Source of the DNA: Nitratidesulfovibrio sp.
Lineage (GTDB): Bacteria > Desulfobacterota > Desulfovibrionia > Desulfovibrionales > Desulfovibrionaceae
Reading direction: 5' to 3'
DNA length: 64,000 bases
NCBI RefSeq assembly: GCF_040373385.1
Contig: NZ_JBDXXH010000004.1
Coordinates: forward strand, 177,952-241,951
The position numbers and the translations under genes are program-made. Under the pieces are notes generated by a model that did not search any database, had not been told where the DNA came from, and was given only the letters and a program-made list of their open reading frames with translations. Shown piece by piece: positions 17,801 to 25,790 of the stretch (position 1 is its first letter; each line of letters opens with the position of its first letter).

Positions 17801-18268
17801 TCAGCGCAGGCGCGGCCAGAGCAAAGGCAAGGCCAGCAGTTGCCCGGTCAGCAGCAGCATGTCGCGTTCCAGCAGGGCAAAAAGGGTGACAAGGCAGCTC
17901 CCGGCCAGCAACAGCCCGCGAGCGATGCGGAAAACGCTGACGCTGGGGGCCGGAGTTTCACCGGGATATGCGTCGGGCTTTGCCCTATGCGGACTTGCCG
18001 ATGGACCGGTGGCTGTGGTCGCAACGGGTGCGGAAGCATGGGCAGGTCCGGGGTCGGGCGGGGGAGCGCTTTCGGGCTGGCGAGCGGGCCGGGATGCCGG
18101 TGCGGGGCAGGCCCGCGCGGCCTCCCGGCGCACGGCCAGCGCCAGCGCGGCGACCTGCACCAGCAGGCCCGCCGCAAGGATGGCCCAGCGGGCGGGCCAG
18201 AGCATCCATTCCAGCGTGTCCATTCCCGCAAGCCCTTGGAAAGATGAGGCCAGTCCGGCCAAGAACAT
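17801..18268 (-). CDS. Small membrane protein resembling the lipid-A-disaccharide synthase N-terminal domain
   Basis: A 155-residue protein with a hydrophobic segment near the N-terminus (PARWAILAAGLLVQVAALAL), a Pro/Ala-rich linker and a hydrophobic C-terminus. The end, LFALLERDMLLLTGQLLALP, has the pattern R-D-x(4)-GQ that ends the LAB_N domain, found in front of LpxB or as a stand-alone protein next to GtrB-like glycosyltransferases. The gene lies 25 bases downstream of such a glycosyltransferase and was probably co-transcribed with it, consistent with a role in lipid-linked sugar modification at the inner membrane. The linker is longer than usual and the start is uncertain (18223 is an alternative). 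Confidence 0.55.
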   Translation of the reverse strand: MFLAGLASSFQGLAGMDTLEWMLWPARWAILAAGLLVQVAALALAVRREAARACPAPASRPARQPESAPPPDPGPAHASAPVATTATGPSASPHRAKPDAYPGETPAPSVSVFRIARGLLLAGSCLVTLFALLERDMLLLTGQLLALPLLWPRLR

Positions 18269-18293
18269 GGCGGCGGTGTGCCCCGCCCTGAAA

Positions 18294-19016
18294 TCAGTTG
18301 CGCTCGGCGATGTCGTAATTGATGTAGCGGCGCTTCATCCACGCCACGGCCAGCAGGTCGAAGGCGGCGGTCTTGGCGCGGCTGAAGGCCCCGTACTTGG
18401 AAACGCCGTGCAGGCGCGGGCGGTGGTTCACCTTCAGTTCGGCCACGGTGGCGCCCTGCATCTTCATCAGGGTGGGCAGAAAGCGGTGCATGCCGGTGAA
18501 CATGGGGATGCGCCGGGCCATGGTGGTGCGCAGCACCTTCAGCGAGCAGCCGGTGTCCTTCACCGTCTCGCCGGTCAGGCGGTTGCGGATGGCGTTGGCC
18601 CACCTGGAGGCGATGCGCTTGGCAAAGGTGTCCTTGCGCTTGGCGCGCCAGCCGATGACCATGTCGTACCCGCGTTCGAATTCGATGAGCATGGCGGGGA
18701 TGTCGGCGGGGTCGTTCTGCAGGTCGGCGTCCATGGTCACGATGACCTCGTGGCGCGCGGCCTGGAACCCGGCGGCAAAGGCGGCGGACTGCCCGCAGTT
18801 CTTGCGGAACGACAGGTAGCGAATCTGGGGATGTTCCGCCGCAAGGGCCTTGATGACCTCGAGGCTGCGGTCCTTGCTGCCGTCGTCCACGAACAGCACT
18901 TCCCACTCCTTGCCAAGGTTGGCGATGGAGCGGCGGATTTCCTCGAACAGGGCGGGCAGGTTGTCCTGTTCGTTGTACACGGGCAGCACGACGGAAAGAG
19001 AGGTAATGTTCTGCAT
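18294..19016 (-). CDS. GtrB/dolichol-phosphate-mannose-synthase-like family 2 glycosyltransferase
   Basis: A 240-residue GT2 enzyme that would load a sugar onto polyprenyl phosphate at the cytoplasmic face. The order of motifs is LSVVLPVYNEQDNLPAL, VLFVDDGSKDRSLEV, FRKNCGQSAAFAAGF and VTMDADLQNDPADIP (DxD), then KDTGCSLKVLR and HRFLPTLMKMQG, which are typical of the DPM1/GtrB group. No C-terminal membrane segments are visible, unlike many GtrB proteins. The frame is open to 19091, but the conserved strand starts at the ATG at 19016. It is divergent from the tRNA-fMet gene, with 111 bases between them. Confidence 0.85.
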   Translation of the reverse strand: MQNITSLSVVLPVYNEQDNLPALFEEIRRSIANLGKEWEVLFVDDGSKDRSLEVIKALAAEHPQIRYLSFRKNCGQSAAFAAGFQAARHEVIVTMDADLQNDPADIPAMLIEFERGYDMVIGWRAKRKDTFAKRIASRWANAIRNRLTGETVKDTGCSLKVLRTTMARRIPMFTGMHRFLPTLMKMQGATVAELKVNHRPRLHGVSKYGAFSRAKTAAFDLLAVAWMKRRYINYDIAERN

Positions 19017-19061
19017 GGCCCGCACTACATAAGGAATTTGCCCGGCGATGTAAATGCGCTG

Positions 19062-19090
19062 TTGACAGCCCGACCACCCCCGCGTATACA
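19062..19090 (+). promoter_or_regulatory. Sigma-70 promoter of tRNA-fMet
   Basis: A perfect -35 TTGACA (19062-19067), a 17-base spacer and a -10 TATACA (19085-19090) are followed 38 bases later by the tRNA gene. Confidence 0.85.
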
Positions 19091-19127
19091 CACCTTCTTC
19101 GCTGGGGAGGCAGTCCCCACATCGTGT

Positions 19128-19204
<77 letters not shown>

Positions 19205-19211
19205 GAAAGAC

Positions 19212-19251
19212 AAGCCCTTATGGAAATCTTCCATAAGGGCTTTTTCTTTTT
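19212..19251 (+). terminator. Rho-independent terminator of tRNA-fMet
   Basis: A 14-bp stem (19212-19225 with about 19229-19242) of AAGCCCTTATGGAA type is followed by TTTTCTTTTT. Confidence 0.92.
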
Positions 19252-19844
19252 CCTACCCTATTCCTATCCCAGGTTTGTTAGACGGTGGCATTTGACTTGT
19301 GCTTTTCGTGTGAGTTGTCGCCATAGTCGAGAAATTTCGCCACCTGAGTTGAGAACGGCGATTTCTCAGGTTGGTGGGCTGGCCTCGTGGCTGCCACGAG
19401 CAGGCGCGCTGTGTGAGCCTTCGGGACTGGCCGCGATATCAAGATCATATGCCGTGAGCGACACTTGAAATCGCGGGGCTGGTTGTGATGCTGGCCCCGT
19501 TTTCGCCATGCATTCACTGGCAGTTGCCAGCTTTCGGGCCAAGTCAGGAAGGTTTTCTTTTGTCTGGTCACCTTCGCTTTTGCTTCACCATGCTCCCCCA
19601 TGGAAATTGCGTGTCCTTCCCGGCATGACACGTCGCATGCGCACGGCGTGCACGCGACAGGATGGCTTCGGGGGGTTCCGGGCATGGGGCCCTGTGCCCC
19701 GGCGGCAGGGCAGCGTCGTGACGTCCCCGTTTCCGTCGCGAGAGCATCAGACTGTGACCCCACGAAACGGAGTCCATCATGACACCTTTTCGTGGGGCGA
19801 TCCGGGGGGGCCGCAAGAGGGCTGGCCTCGTGCACCAGGTCGTG
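19252..19844. other. Gene-poor stretch beside the tRNA
   Basis: Nearly 600 bases without a supported gene. Frames are open on both strands but have no recognisable motifs, no good ribosome sites and mixed composition. The only clear structure is a 17-bp near-perfect palindrome, CTCGTGGC-T-GCCACGAG, at 19384-19400. No integrase remnant and no second copy of the tRNA 3' end is visible. Confidence 0.5.
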
Positions 19845-20666
19845 TCAGGCCTTGAGGAAGGTCAGCAGGTCGGTGTTGAGTTGAACCTTGTGCGTATCGG
19901 CAAGGCCATGGGATCCGCCCGGATAGATTTTCAACGTAGCGTTTCTGATGAGTTTCGACGAAAGCATGGCCGAGGTGGCAAGGGGAACTATCTGGTCGTC
20001 ATCGCCATGGATGACAAGCGTCGGAACGTCGAACTTTGCCAGATCTTCGGTAAAATCCGTCTCGGAGAAGGCCTTGATGCATTCGAGTTCATTTTTGAGG
20101 CCGCCCTGCATTCCCCGCCACCGAAAGGTGTCCAACATGCCCTGCGTAACCCTGTGCCCCATGCGCGTCGCGCTGTAGAACGCACTGGCCAGATCCATGA
20201 AGAATTGCGCCCTGTCTTCGGTGACACCGGCGCGGATCTTGTCGAAGGCCTCCATCGGCAGGCCGTCGGGGTTGGCTTTGGTCTTTAGCATCAGTGGCGG
20301 TACCGCGCTCAGCAGGACGGTTTTGGCGATACGTGATGTTCCGTGGCGACCGACGTAACGGGCGATTTCGCCGCCGCCAGCGGAGTGACCGATCAGGGTA
20401 ACGTCGTCAAGCGACAGAGTGTCGAGCAGTTCTGCCAGGTCGTCTGCGTAGGTATCCATGGTGTTGCCTTGATCCGGCTGACTGGAGCGCCCGTGACCGC
20501 GACGGTCGTGGGCGATGCAGCGATAGCCGTGAGCGGCCAGGAAGACCATCTGGGATTCCCAGGCATCCCCATTGAGCGGCCACCCGTGGCTGAAGACCAC
20601 GGGTGGTCCCGATCCCCAATCCTTGAAGTAGATTTGCGTGCCGTCCTTGGTGGTGAACGTACTCAT
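19845..20666 (-). CDS. Alpha/beta hydrolase, non-heme chloroperoxidase-like
   Basis: A 273-residue single-domain alpha/beta hydrolase, full length for the cofactor-free haloperoxidase/esterase group. The oxyanion HGWP motif is at about 27-30, the nucleophile elbow is GHSAGG (Ser95), the acid is Asp224 in HGDDDQIVP and the base is His253 in GGSHGL. Relatives hydrolyse esters, and in the presence of peracids perform halogenation. The physiological substrate is unknown. The ribosome site AAGGGGA precedes the ATG. It stands alone between two gene-poor stretches, suggesting an accessory gene acquired next to the tRNA. Confidence 0.88.
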   Translation of the reverse strand: MSTFTTKDGTQIYFKDWGSGPPVVFSHGWPLNGDAWESQMVFLAAHGYRCIAHDRRGHGRSSQPDQGNTMDTYADDLAELLDTLSLDDVTLIGHSAGGGEIARYVGRHGTSRIAKTVLLSAVPPLMLKTKANPDGLPMEAFDKIRAGVTEDRAQFFMDLASAFYSATRMGHRVTQGMLDTFRWRGMQGGLKNELECIKAFSETDFTEDLAKFDVPTLVIHGDDDQIVPLATSAMLSSKLIRNATLKIYPGGSHGLADTHKVQLNTDLLTFLKA

Positions 20667-21634
20667 GGTCGTCCCCTTTGCCGGTGCTTTGCCGGCGTGG
20701 TGTTACTGTGGAAAGTCGGTTGGCCTGGGCAGGGAAGGGGAGCGCTTGCAACAGCCAGAACCTGAAAATGATGCCTGCCGTGGCAACCCTGTCTGCGGCG
20801 AGCGTGCAGTTTCGATGGCGGAATCCGGCTGTGGCGTTCAGCCCTTGTGGTCGGTTGCCATCCTTTCGGGTTGACCACAGGCGCCATGGTCAGGGATGGC
20901 TGCCAATTTCTCGTGCGGCAGCCTTGCGAGATGCGGAGAGGCATTGGCGGCAATTGTGTCGAGTGAGATTTTTCACGCAGATAACGCGAAAGAGATGGGC
21001 CTGTTGTCTGCAAGCATGTGGAGCATGCGCACAAATGCATGGTGCCTCCGTGCGGTTGCTATGCGTTCCAGTATGACATTGGCAGTGTCGTTTCGGGGTG
21101 TCGGTGCGCTCTCACACATATTGCATCCAAGGATGCGCCATGCTGTCCTGGTGGCGTGATGACGCATCAGAATGCGCCGGGAGAGGGGCGATGAATCACG
21201 AGCGCGATCGGCAGAACCCTGGCGTCGGGTTTTTGTCTGGTTTTTTTGCCAGGTGGCGCGCAAAAAAAGAGTCGAAGCTTCGGATAGCGCGCAGTGGCCG
21301 CCCGCAGGGCGGACTTGGCTGGGGGTCCGGGAGCAGGGGGGGCATCAGGCTTGGCCGAAGGGGCGACTACTGCTTGCCGAGATCAGCTGAGATTCTGGCG
21401 GCGGTGAAGAGCGCCGAGCGGCAAGCCTGGGGGTATGTGGGATGGCGAACAGACAATCGGACAGTGGTCAATCAATCTGCGAGAAAGGGAATCCCCTTTG
21501 CTCTCGTGCTGTCGTCTGCGTCTTAGGCACCAATGCAAGAGTCGTTGCGCGGTGCAGGGAAGGCTCTGATGAACAGGTGGGGCATTGTCATGCACGCCAA
21601 GCCGACCATCGTGCAGGTTTGCAGCGTGAGTGTC
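20667..21634. other. Long gene-poor stretch
   Basis: About 970 bases with no gene I can defend. The best candidate is a 111-codon plus-strand frame starting at 21191 behind GGGAGAGGGG. Its product is basic and Gly/Arg-rich, has no motif, and its codon pattern looks non-coding. No terminator, repeat or promoter is convincing. It may hold remnants of decayed genes. Confidence 0.45.
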
Positions 21635-22045
21635 TCAGACGTTGTCTGTTGCCACGTTCCGGTGGGAAATCTTGAGGCGTCTGCACCAGTCCCGCAGCGC
21701 GTCATCATCGCGAAACAGACGTTCGGTAAAGGCTATCCCCACGAATTTGTGGTATATCCACTCGACACTGCCGGGTATCCGGTTGAGTGTGTGATAGCAG
21801 GGTGGCAGCATGTCGGTGACTGTGCAGCAAGTTCCTTCATCCACATCGTCCAGTCCGAACTCCGTTTGAAATTCCACAAGCATGCCTCCTGTCCCGATAT
21901 TTCGAACAATAGCAACTACATCAGGATAATCCTTGAATTTTATGGAACATACAATCGGACTCATGAGTTCGAGTCGTTGTGTATTTCGTTTTTCAATATG
22001 ACTTTTTGACAATATATTGTCACAATTGTGGTCATTAAGAGTCAT
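21635..22045 (-). CDS. PilZ-domain protein
   Basis: A 136-residue single-domain protein. The cyclic-di-GMP-binding signature is partly present: R20-N-T-Q-R24 (RxxxR), then N49-I-G-T-G-G54, where the consensus has Asn/Asp-x-Ser-x-x-Gly. The Ser is replaced by Gly here, so binding may be weakened. The start is supported by AGGAGA five bases before the ATG. It is transcribed away from the sigma-54 activator gene at 22274, sharing a 228-base AT-rich intergenic region. PilZ proteins commonly tie exopolysaccharide synthesis to cyclic-di-GMP, which fits the exopolysaccharide cluster downstream. Confidence 0.75.
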   Translation of the reverse strand: MTLNDHNCDNILSKSHIEKRNTQRLELMSPIVCSIKFKDYPDVVAIVRNIGTGGMLVEFQTEFGLDDVDEGTCCTVTDMLPPCYHTLNRIPGSVEWIYHKFVGIAFTERLFRDDDALRDWCRRLKISHRNVATDNV

Positions 22046-22121
22046 TATTTCTCCTGTTTTTGATTATCTATTTGATTTGTAAATATTTACGTATTTCTTA
22101 TGGGAGTTTTTATGAGTTTTT

Positions 22122-22150
22122 TTGGTGTTCGAGTTTCTTTATAGTATAAT
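22122..22150 (+). promoter_or_regulatory. Sigma-70-type promoter before the sigma-54 activator gene
   Basis: TTGGTG (22122-22127), a 17-base spacer and a perfect -10 TATAAT (22145-22150) lie in the AT-rich region 124 bases ahead of the activator start. This predicts a leader of about 117 bases that contains the AAAGTGTCCG element at 22209. Confidence 0.65.
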
Positions 22151-22208
22151 AAGGTGTAGTGCCATAAATACTTGTTGTATATTTTTGTTTGTCAGTTGAT
22201 GGTGGTTT

Positions 22209-22218
22209 AAAGTGTCCG
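22209..22218 (+). promoter_or_regulatory. AAAGTGTCCG element in the activator leader
   Basis: The decamer AAAGTGTCCG, followed by CATGTGTGCC, recurs at 28847-28856 upstream of the PEP-CTERM gene and at 33350-33359 upstream of prsT. Here it lies downstream of the predicted sigma-70 promoter, where a bound activator would act as an autoregulatory roadblock. It could also serve the divergent PilZ gene. Confidence 0.5.
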
Positions 22219-22273
22219 CATGTGTGCCATTTGATTTTATAGAGTAAGCTAGCACCCGCTGCGGAGGTAATGT

Positions 22274-23884
22274 ATGGCAAATGTTCTGGTTATTGGCAAT
22301 CAAACGGACCTGCACACGCATCTGGTCCGCATGCTTGTGCCAAACGGGCATTCGCTGACGGCGGTGTCGTCGGTCTCCGAGGGTATTCATTACTGCGGCA
22401 AGGGCGCGTGTGATCTTGTGGTCATCGAGGATGACCTCGCGGCACAGGTGCCAACGGGGGTTGCATCTTTTCGGGCCACCGGGGCCTCGCCCCAGGTCGT
22501 TGTCGTTACCGAAAAGGCCGACCCGAAGCTTGGGGAAAACGCCCTGCTCGAAGGCGCGCTCAATTACATGCGCAAAGGGGCGGCTCCCCGCGCCATCAGC
22601 ACTCTGCTCGACAGGATGGCCGTCAAGACAGTCGGTTCCGACATCGATGACGCGCCGCCCACTTCCGATTTCGGCATCTATGGCAGTTCCCCCCGGCTTC
22701 GGAGCGTGTTCGACCTTATCTACCGTTCTCGCGCCTCGGATATAAGCGTGCTTATTCAAGGCGAAACGGGCACCGGCAAGGAGTTGTTCGCCAAGGCCAT
22801 CCACAAGCTGAGCCTGCGGCGCGATGGGCCGTTGGTGACCGTGGATTGCGCATCGTTGCCAGAACAACTCGTTGAAAGCCTGCTGTTCGGCTATTCCCAA
22901 GGTGCGTTTACCGGTGCGGCCCGTTCGCGCGAAGGGCTTATCAAACAGGCGGATGGCGGCACCCTTTTTCTGGACGAAGTGGGTGAATTGCCCTTGTCGC
23001 TACAGAAGAAGTTCTTGCGGGTATTGCAGGAGCGGCGCTTTCGCCCCGTTGGGGGCGGGCAGGAAGTCCATAGCGATTTCCGTCTCATTGCCGCAACGAA
23101 CAGGGACCTGCATGAAATGATCCGCCAGAAGCTGTTTCGTGACGATCTGCTGTATCGGTTGCGGACGCTGAAGATCGAACTGCCGCTTCTGCGCGAGAGG
23201 GGGCACGACGTCATTGAAATTGCCGAACAGTTGCTTCGTGACCGTGCCCAGGCGGCAGGTACCGCGCCCAGGCAAATGTCGGCGGAATTCAAGGCGCGCC
23301 TGCTTGCCTATGACTGGCCCGGTAATGTCCGAGAACTCGTCAATGTCATCGAAAGCACGCTTGCGGTGGCGCAAGACGGGGAAACGTTGTTTGTCGAGCA
23401 ATTGCCGTCGGGCATACATGCGCGGATGATTCAGTCGAGCTGCATCCGCTGGAGTCAGGACGGCACCGACCCCATGCCCGAGGCGGAACACAGCCCGTCT
23501 TCGAACGGGGCAGCAAGCGCTGAAGGCGCTTTCCAGCACGCGGAGCCGCCAGTTGCTGTCGCCGAACGCGGGCCCCGGCGTGGCCCCAAACGCGGAGACG
23601 GACGCAGGGTGACACCCGAAGCTTCTCTGCCATCGCCGCAGGATCTGGGTGGGGTATCCGATTCGCCCAAAGCTCGACCGCAGCCCATGGAAAAGAACCC
23701 GGCGATGCTGCCGCTGCCGTCGTTTCGTGAAGGTCGCCGCGAGGCGCTGGAGGCCTTCGAGCAGACCTATCTCGCCAATCTGCACGCAGTGGCCAAGGCA
23801 GACATCCGCCAGGCCGGCGCGTTGTCCAACCTGTCACGGGCACGGGTTTACGAGCTTTACCGCAAGTACAACATCGCGCGTTGA
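22274..23884 (+). CDS. Sigma-54-dependent activator with degenerate receiver domain
   Basis: A 536-residue enhancer-binding protein. Residues 1-115 look like a response-regulator receiver, but the acidic pocket is G8-N9-Q10 instead of Asp-Asp/Glu, and the phospho-acceptor position is Glu52 (LVVIEDDLA). Thr79 and Lys101 are retained. The AAA+ domain has Walker A GETGTGKE (163-170), the sigma-54 contact loop GAFTGA (210-215) and LFLDEVGELP. After an unusually long Pro/Arg-rich linker (about 390-480) comes a Fis-type helix-turn-helix (LSNLSRARVYELYRKYNIAR). The Glu may mimic phosphorylation, giving phosphorylation-independent activity. GGAGG precedes the ATG. The ABC exporter genes follow by 80 bases and are probably co-transcribed or targets. 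Confidence 0.9.
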   Translation: MANVLVIGNQTDLHTHLVRMLVPNGHSLTAVSSVSEGIHYCGKGACDLVVIEDDLAAQVPTGVASFRATGASPQVVVVTEKADPKLGENALLEGALNYMRKGAAPRAISTLLDRMAVKTVGSDIDDAPPTSDFGIYGSSPRLRSVFDLIYRSRASDISVLIQGETGTGKELFAKAIHKLSLRRDGPLVTVDCASLPEQLVESLLFGYSQGAFTGAARSREGLIKQADGGTLFLDEVGELPLSLQKKFLRVLQERRFRPVGGGQEVHSDFRLIAATNRDLHEMIRQKLFRDDLLYRLRTLKIELPLLRERGHDVIEIAEQLLRDRAQAAGTAPRQMSAEFKARLLAYDWPGNVRELVNVIESTLAVAQDGETLFVEQLPSGIHARMIQSSCIRWSQDGTDPMPEAEHSPSSNGAASAEGAFQHAEPPVAVAERGPRRGPKRGDGRRVTPEASLPSPQDLGGVSDSPKARPQPMEKNPAMLPLPSFREGRREALEAFEQTYLANLHAVAKADIRQAGALSNLSRARVYELYRKYNIAR

Positions 23885-23964
23885 CGCCCGATAGCCGTCA
23901 GCTGTCCACCTGGCCGCAGGTGTGCGTGCCGACCAGTGCGGGGGCGCGAAACGGAACCCATCCG

Positions 23965-25095
23965 ATGATCATCGAAATCGCCTGCCGCAACCTGTTTCAC
24001 GATCGCGTACGACTGGCGGTGACGCTGACCGGCATCGTGTTCGCGGTGGTGCTTGTCGCCATTCAGAGCGGGCTGTTTCTCGGATTCATCACTACCATAT
24101 CCGGTGTTGTGGACAACAGCAGGGCCGACGTGTGGGTGACATCTCGCGGCGTGAAGACGTTCGATATCGCCATGCCCATGCCGGAAAGCCGTGTGCAGCA
24201 GGTGCTGTCCGTACCGGGTGTTGCGGATGCTGGCCGCATGGTTGTAGATTTTTCGTTTTGGAAAAAGTTTGGTGGGGGGCAGGAATCCATAGAAATTGTG
24301 GCCTTCGACAGCAGGAAAGGCCTTGGTGGTCCATGGAACATGGTCCGAGGTGGGGTGGACATGCTTGACGCGGACGGCGCTGTGATCATGGACGCCCTTT
24401 ACATGGATAAATTGGGAGTGCGGAATTTTGGAGAAGAGGTAGAGATTGTATCGAGCCGTGCGCGGGTGATGGGATTTACGCTTGGTATACGTTCGTTCAC
24501 AACGTCGCCGTATGTGTTCACGGATTACCGAAACAGCCATTTGTATTCACGCTTCGCCCAGGGGCAGGTCACCTACGTGCTGGCCACTGCGGTACCCGGC
24601 CTTGCCGCTCAGGCGTTGCGTGACCGTATCGCTGCGCAGGTGCCTGACGTGGACGTGTTCACCACCAGCGAATTCAGCCGCAAGACCAGAGAATACTGGA
24701 TGCTGAGCACGGGTGCCGGGGGGGCGCTTGTGTTGGCGGCGGTGCTGGGGCTTGTGGTGGGCATGGTCGTCGTCGCCCAGACGCTGTACGCCACCACCAT
24801 GGATCACCTGCCGGAATTTGCCACGTTGAAGGCCATGGGGGCGCCGGACGGGTATATTCTGCGCATCCTGTTGGCGCAGGCGCTGATCAGCGCCGTGCTC
24901 GGGTACGGCACGGGCATGTGCGTGTGTTACGCGGTCGCCTACCTGCGCCGTTACGGCGAAACAGCCATCGTGCTGCCGTGGCAGACGGCTGCGGGCATGT
25001 TCGCGCTGACGCTGGCCATGTGTGTCGGCGCTTCGTTCATTTCCATCCGCAAGGTGCTGCATATCGACCCTGCCGTGGTCTTCAGGGGGCGTTGA
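23965..25095 (+). CDS. DevC-like ABC transporter permease (FtsX/MacB fold)
   Basis: A 376-residue inner-membrane permease. It has one N-terminal membrane segment (VTLTGIVFAVVLVAIQSGLF), a periplasmic domain of about 200 residues, and three C-terminal segments, the last ending AMCVGASFISIRKVLHIDP with the family's typical DPAxVFR end. This is the DevC/MacB topology. In heterocyst-forming cyanobacteria DevBCA exports glycolipids with TolC. The cargo here is unknown. The start at 23965 matches the family start, and the upstream in-frame residues are not conserved. TGGCCGCAGGTGTGCG at 23911 has GG-N10-GC spacing but is a weak sigma-54 match. It overlaps the next gene by one base (TGATG). Confidence 0.85.
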   Translation: MIIEIACRNLFHDRVRLAVTLTGIVFAVVLVAIQSGLFLGFITTISGVVDNSRADVWVTSRGVKTFDIAMPMPESRVQQVLSVPGVADAGRMVVDFSFWKKFGGGQESIEIVAFDSRKGLGGPWNMVRGGVDMLDADGAVIMDALYMDKLGVRNFGEEVEIVSSRARVMGFTLGIRSFTTSPYVFTDYRNSHLYSRFAQGQVTYVLATAVPGLAAQALRDRIAAQVPDVDVFTTSEFSRKTREYWMLSTGAGGALVLAAVLGLVVGMVVVAQTLYATTMDHLPEFATLKAMGAPDGYILRILLAQALISAVLGYGTGMCVCYAVAYLRRYGETAIVLPWQTAAGMFALTLAMCVGASFISIRKVLHIDPAVVFRGR

Positions 25096-25790
25096 TGGCG
25101 GCGTCCATTCTCGAGGCCCGCGACATCGGCATGGTGTTCGGCAGTGGCGACAGCGTGCAGCACGCACTGCGCGGCGTCTGCCTTTCGGTGAGCGCGGGCG
25201 AGGTGCTGATGCTGCGCGGGCCGTCTGGCAGCGGCAAAACCACGCTGCTTTCCATCATGGGTGGCATCCTTTCACCCACGCAAGGCGAACTGTACATCGA
25301 CGGCCACCCGATGACGGGTCTCTCCCCGCGTGAACGTTCCCGCTTGCGATTGCGTTACTTCGGCTTCATCTTTCAGGAATACAACCTTTTTACCACCCTT
25401 TCATGCGTGCAGAACGTGCAGGTGGCGCTCGACCTGCGCGGTGTGCCCCGTGAACAGGCGCGAAAGCTGGCTGCCGATACCCTGCGCGAGGTGGGGCTTG
25501 GCGCAAAGCTGCACGAAAGCCCTGCCCGGCTCAGCGGCGGGCAGAAGCAGCGCCTTGCCGTGGCCCGTGCGCTGGCGGGCGACCCGCTGGTGTTACTGGC
25601 CGACGAACCCACGGCAGCACTGGATTCGGTGAACGGCCTCATGATCATGGCACTTCTGCGCGATCTTGCCCACGCACGGGGCCGAGCCGTCATCGTCGTT
25701 ACCCACGACGATCGCATCACGCCCTATGCAGACAGGGTGGTCCATATCGAAGACGGGCGGATTTCGCCCGTGGGAGAGGTAACCGCATGA
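25095..25790 (+). CDS. DevA-like ABC transporter ATP-binding protein
   Basis: A 231-residue ATPase of the LolD/MacB/DevA class that powers the adjacent permease. Walker A is GPSGSGKT (42-49), the Q-loop is FIFQEYNLF, the signature is LSGGQKQRLAVARAL and Walker B is LLADEPTAALD, followed by the switch His in VIVVTHDDR. The ATG overlaps the permease stop, and the stop overlaps the next gene's start as ATGA, so the three subunits are translationally coupled. Confidence 0.92.
   Translation: MAASILEARDIGMVFGSGDSVQHALRGVCLSVSAGEVLMLRGPSGSGKTTLLSIMGGILSPTQGELYIDGHPMTGLSPRERSRLRLRYFGFIFQEYNLFTTLSCVQNVQVALDLRGVPREQARKLAADTLREVGLGAKLHESPARLSGGQKQRLAVARALAGDPLVLLADEPTAALDSVNGLMIMALLRDLAHARGRAVIVVTHDDRITPYADRVVHIEDGRISPVGEVTA

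Noticed and set aside
19278..19835. Open minus-strand frame of about 185 codons beside the tRNA
   Set aside because: No ribosome site, no motif, low-complexity His/Arg composition, and frames on the other strand are equally open. Not supported as a gene.
21191..21526. A 111-codon plus-strand frame behind GGGAGAGGGG
   Set aside because: The ribosome site is good, but the product is motif-free, Gly/Arg-rich and the codon pattern is unlike neighbours. It is kept only as a remark in the gene-poor stretch.
23911..23926. TGGCCGCAGGTGTGCG as a sigma-54 promoter of the exporter genes
   Set aside because: The GG-N10-GC spacing is right, but both boxes deviate and such spacing is common in GC-rich DNA.
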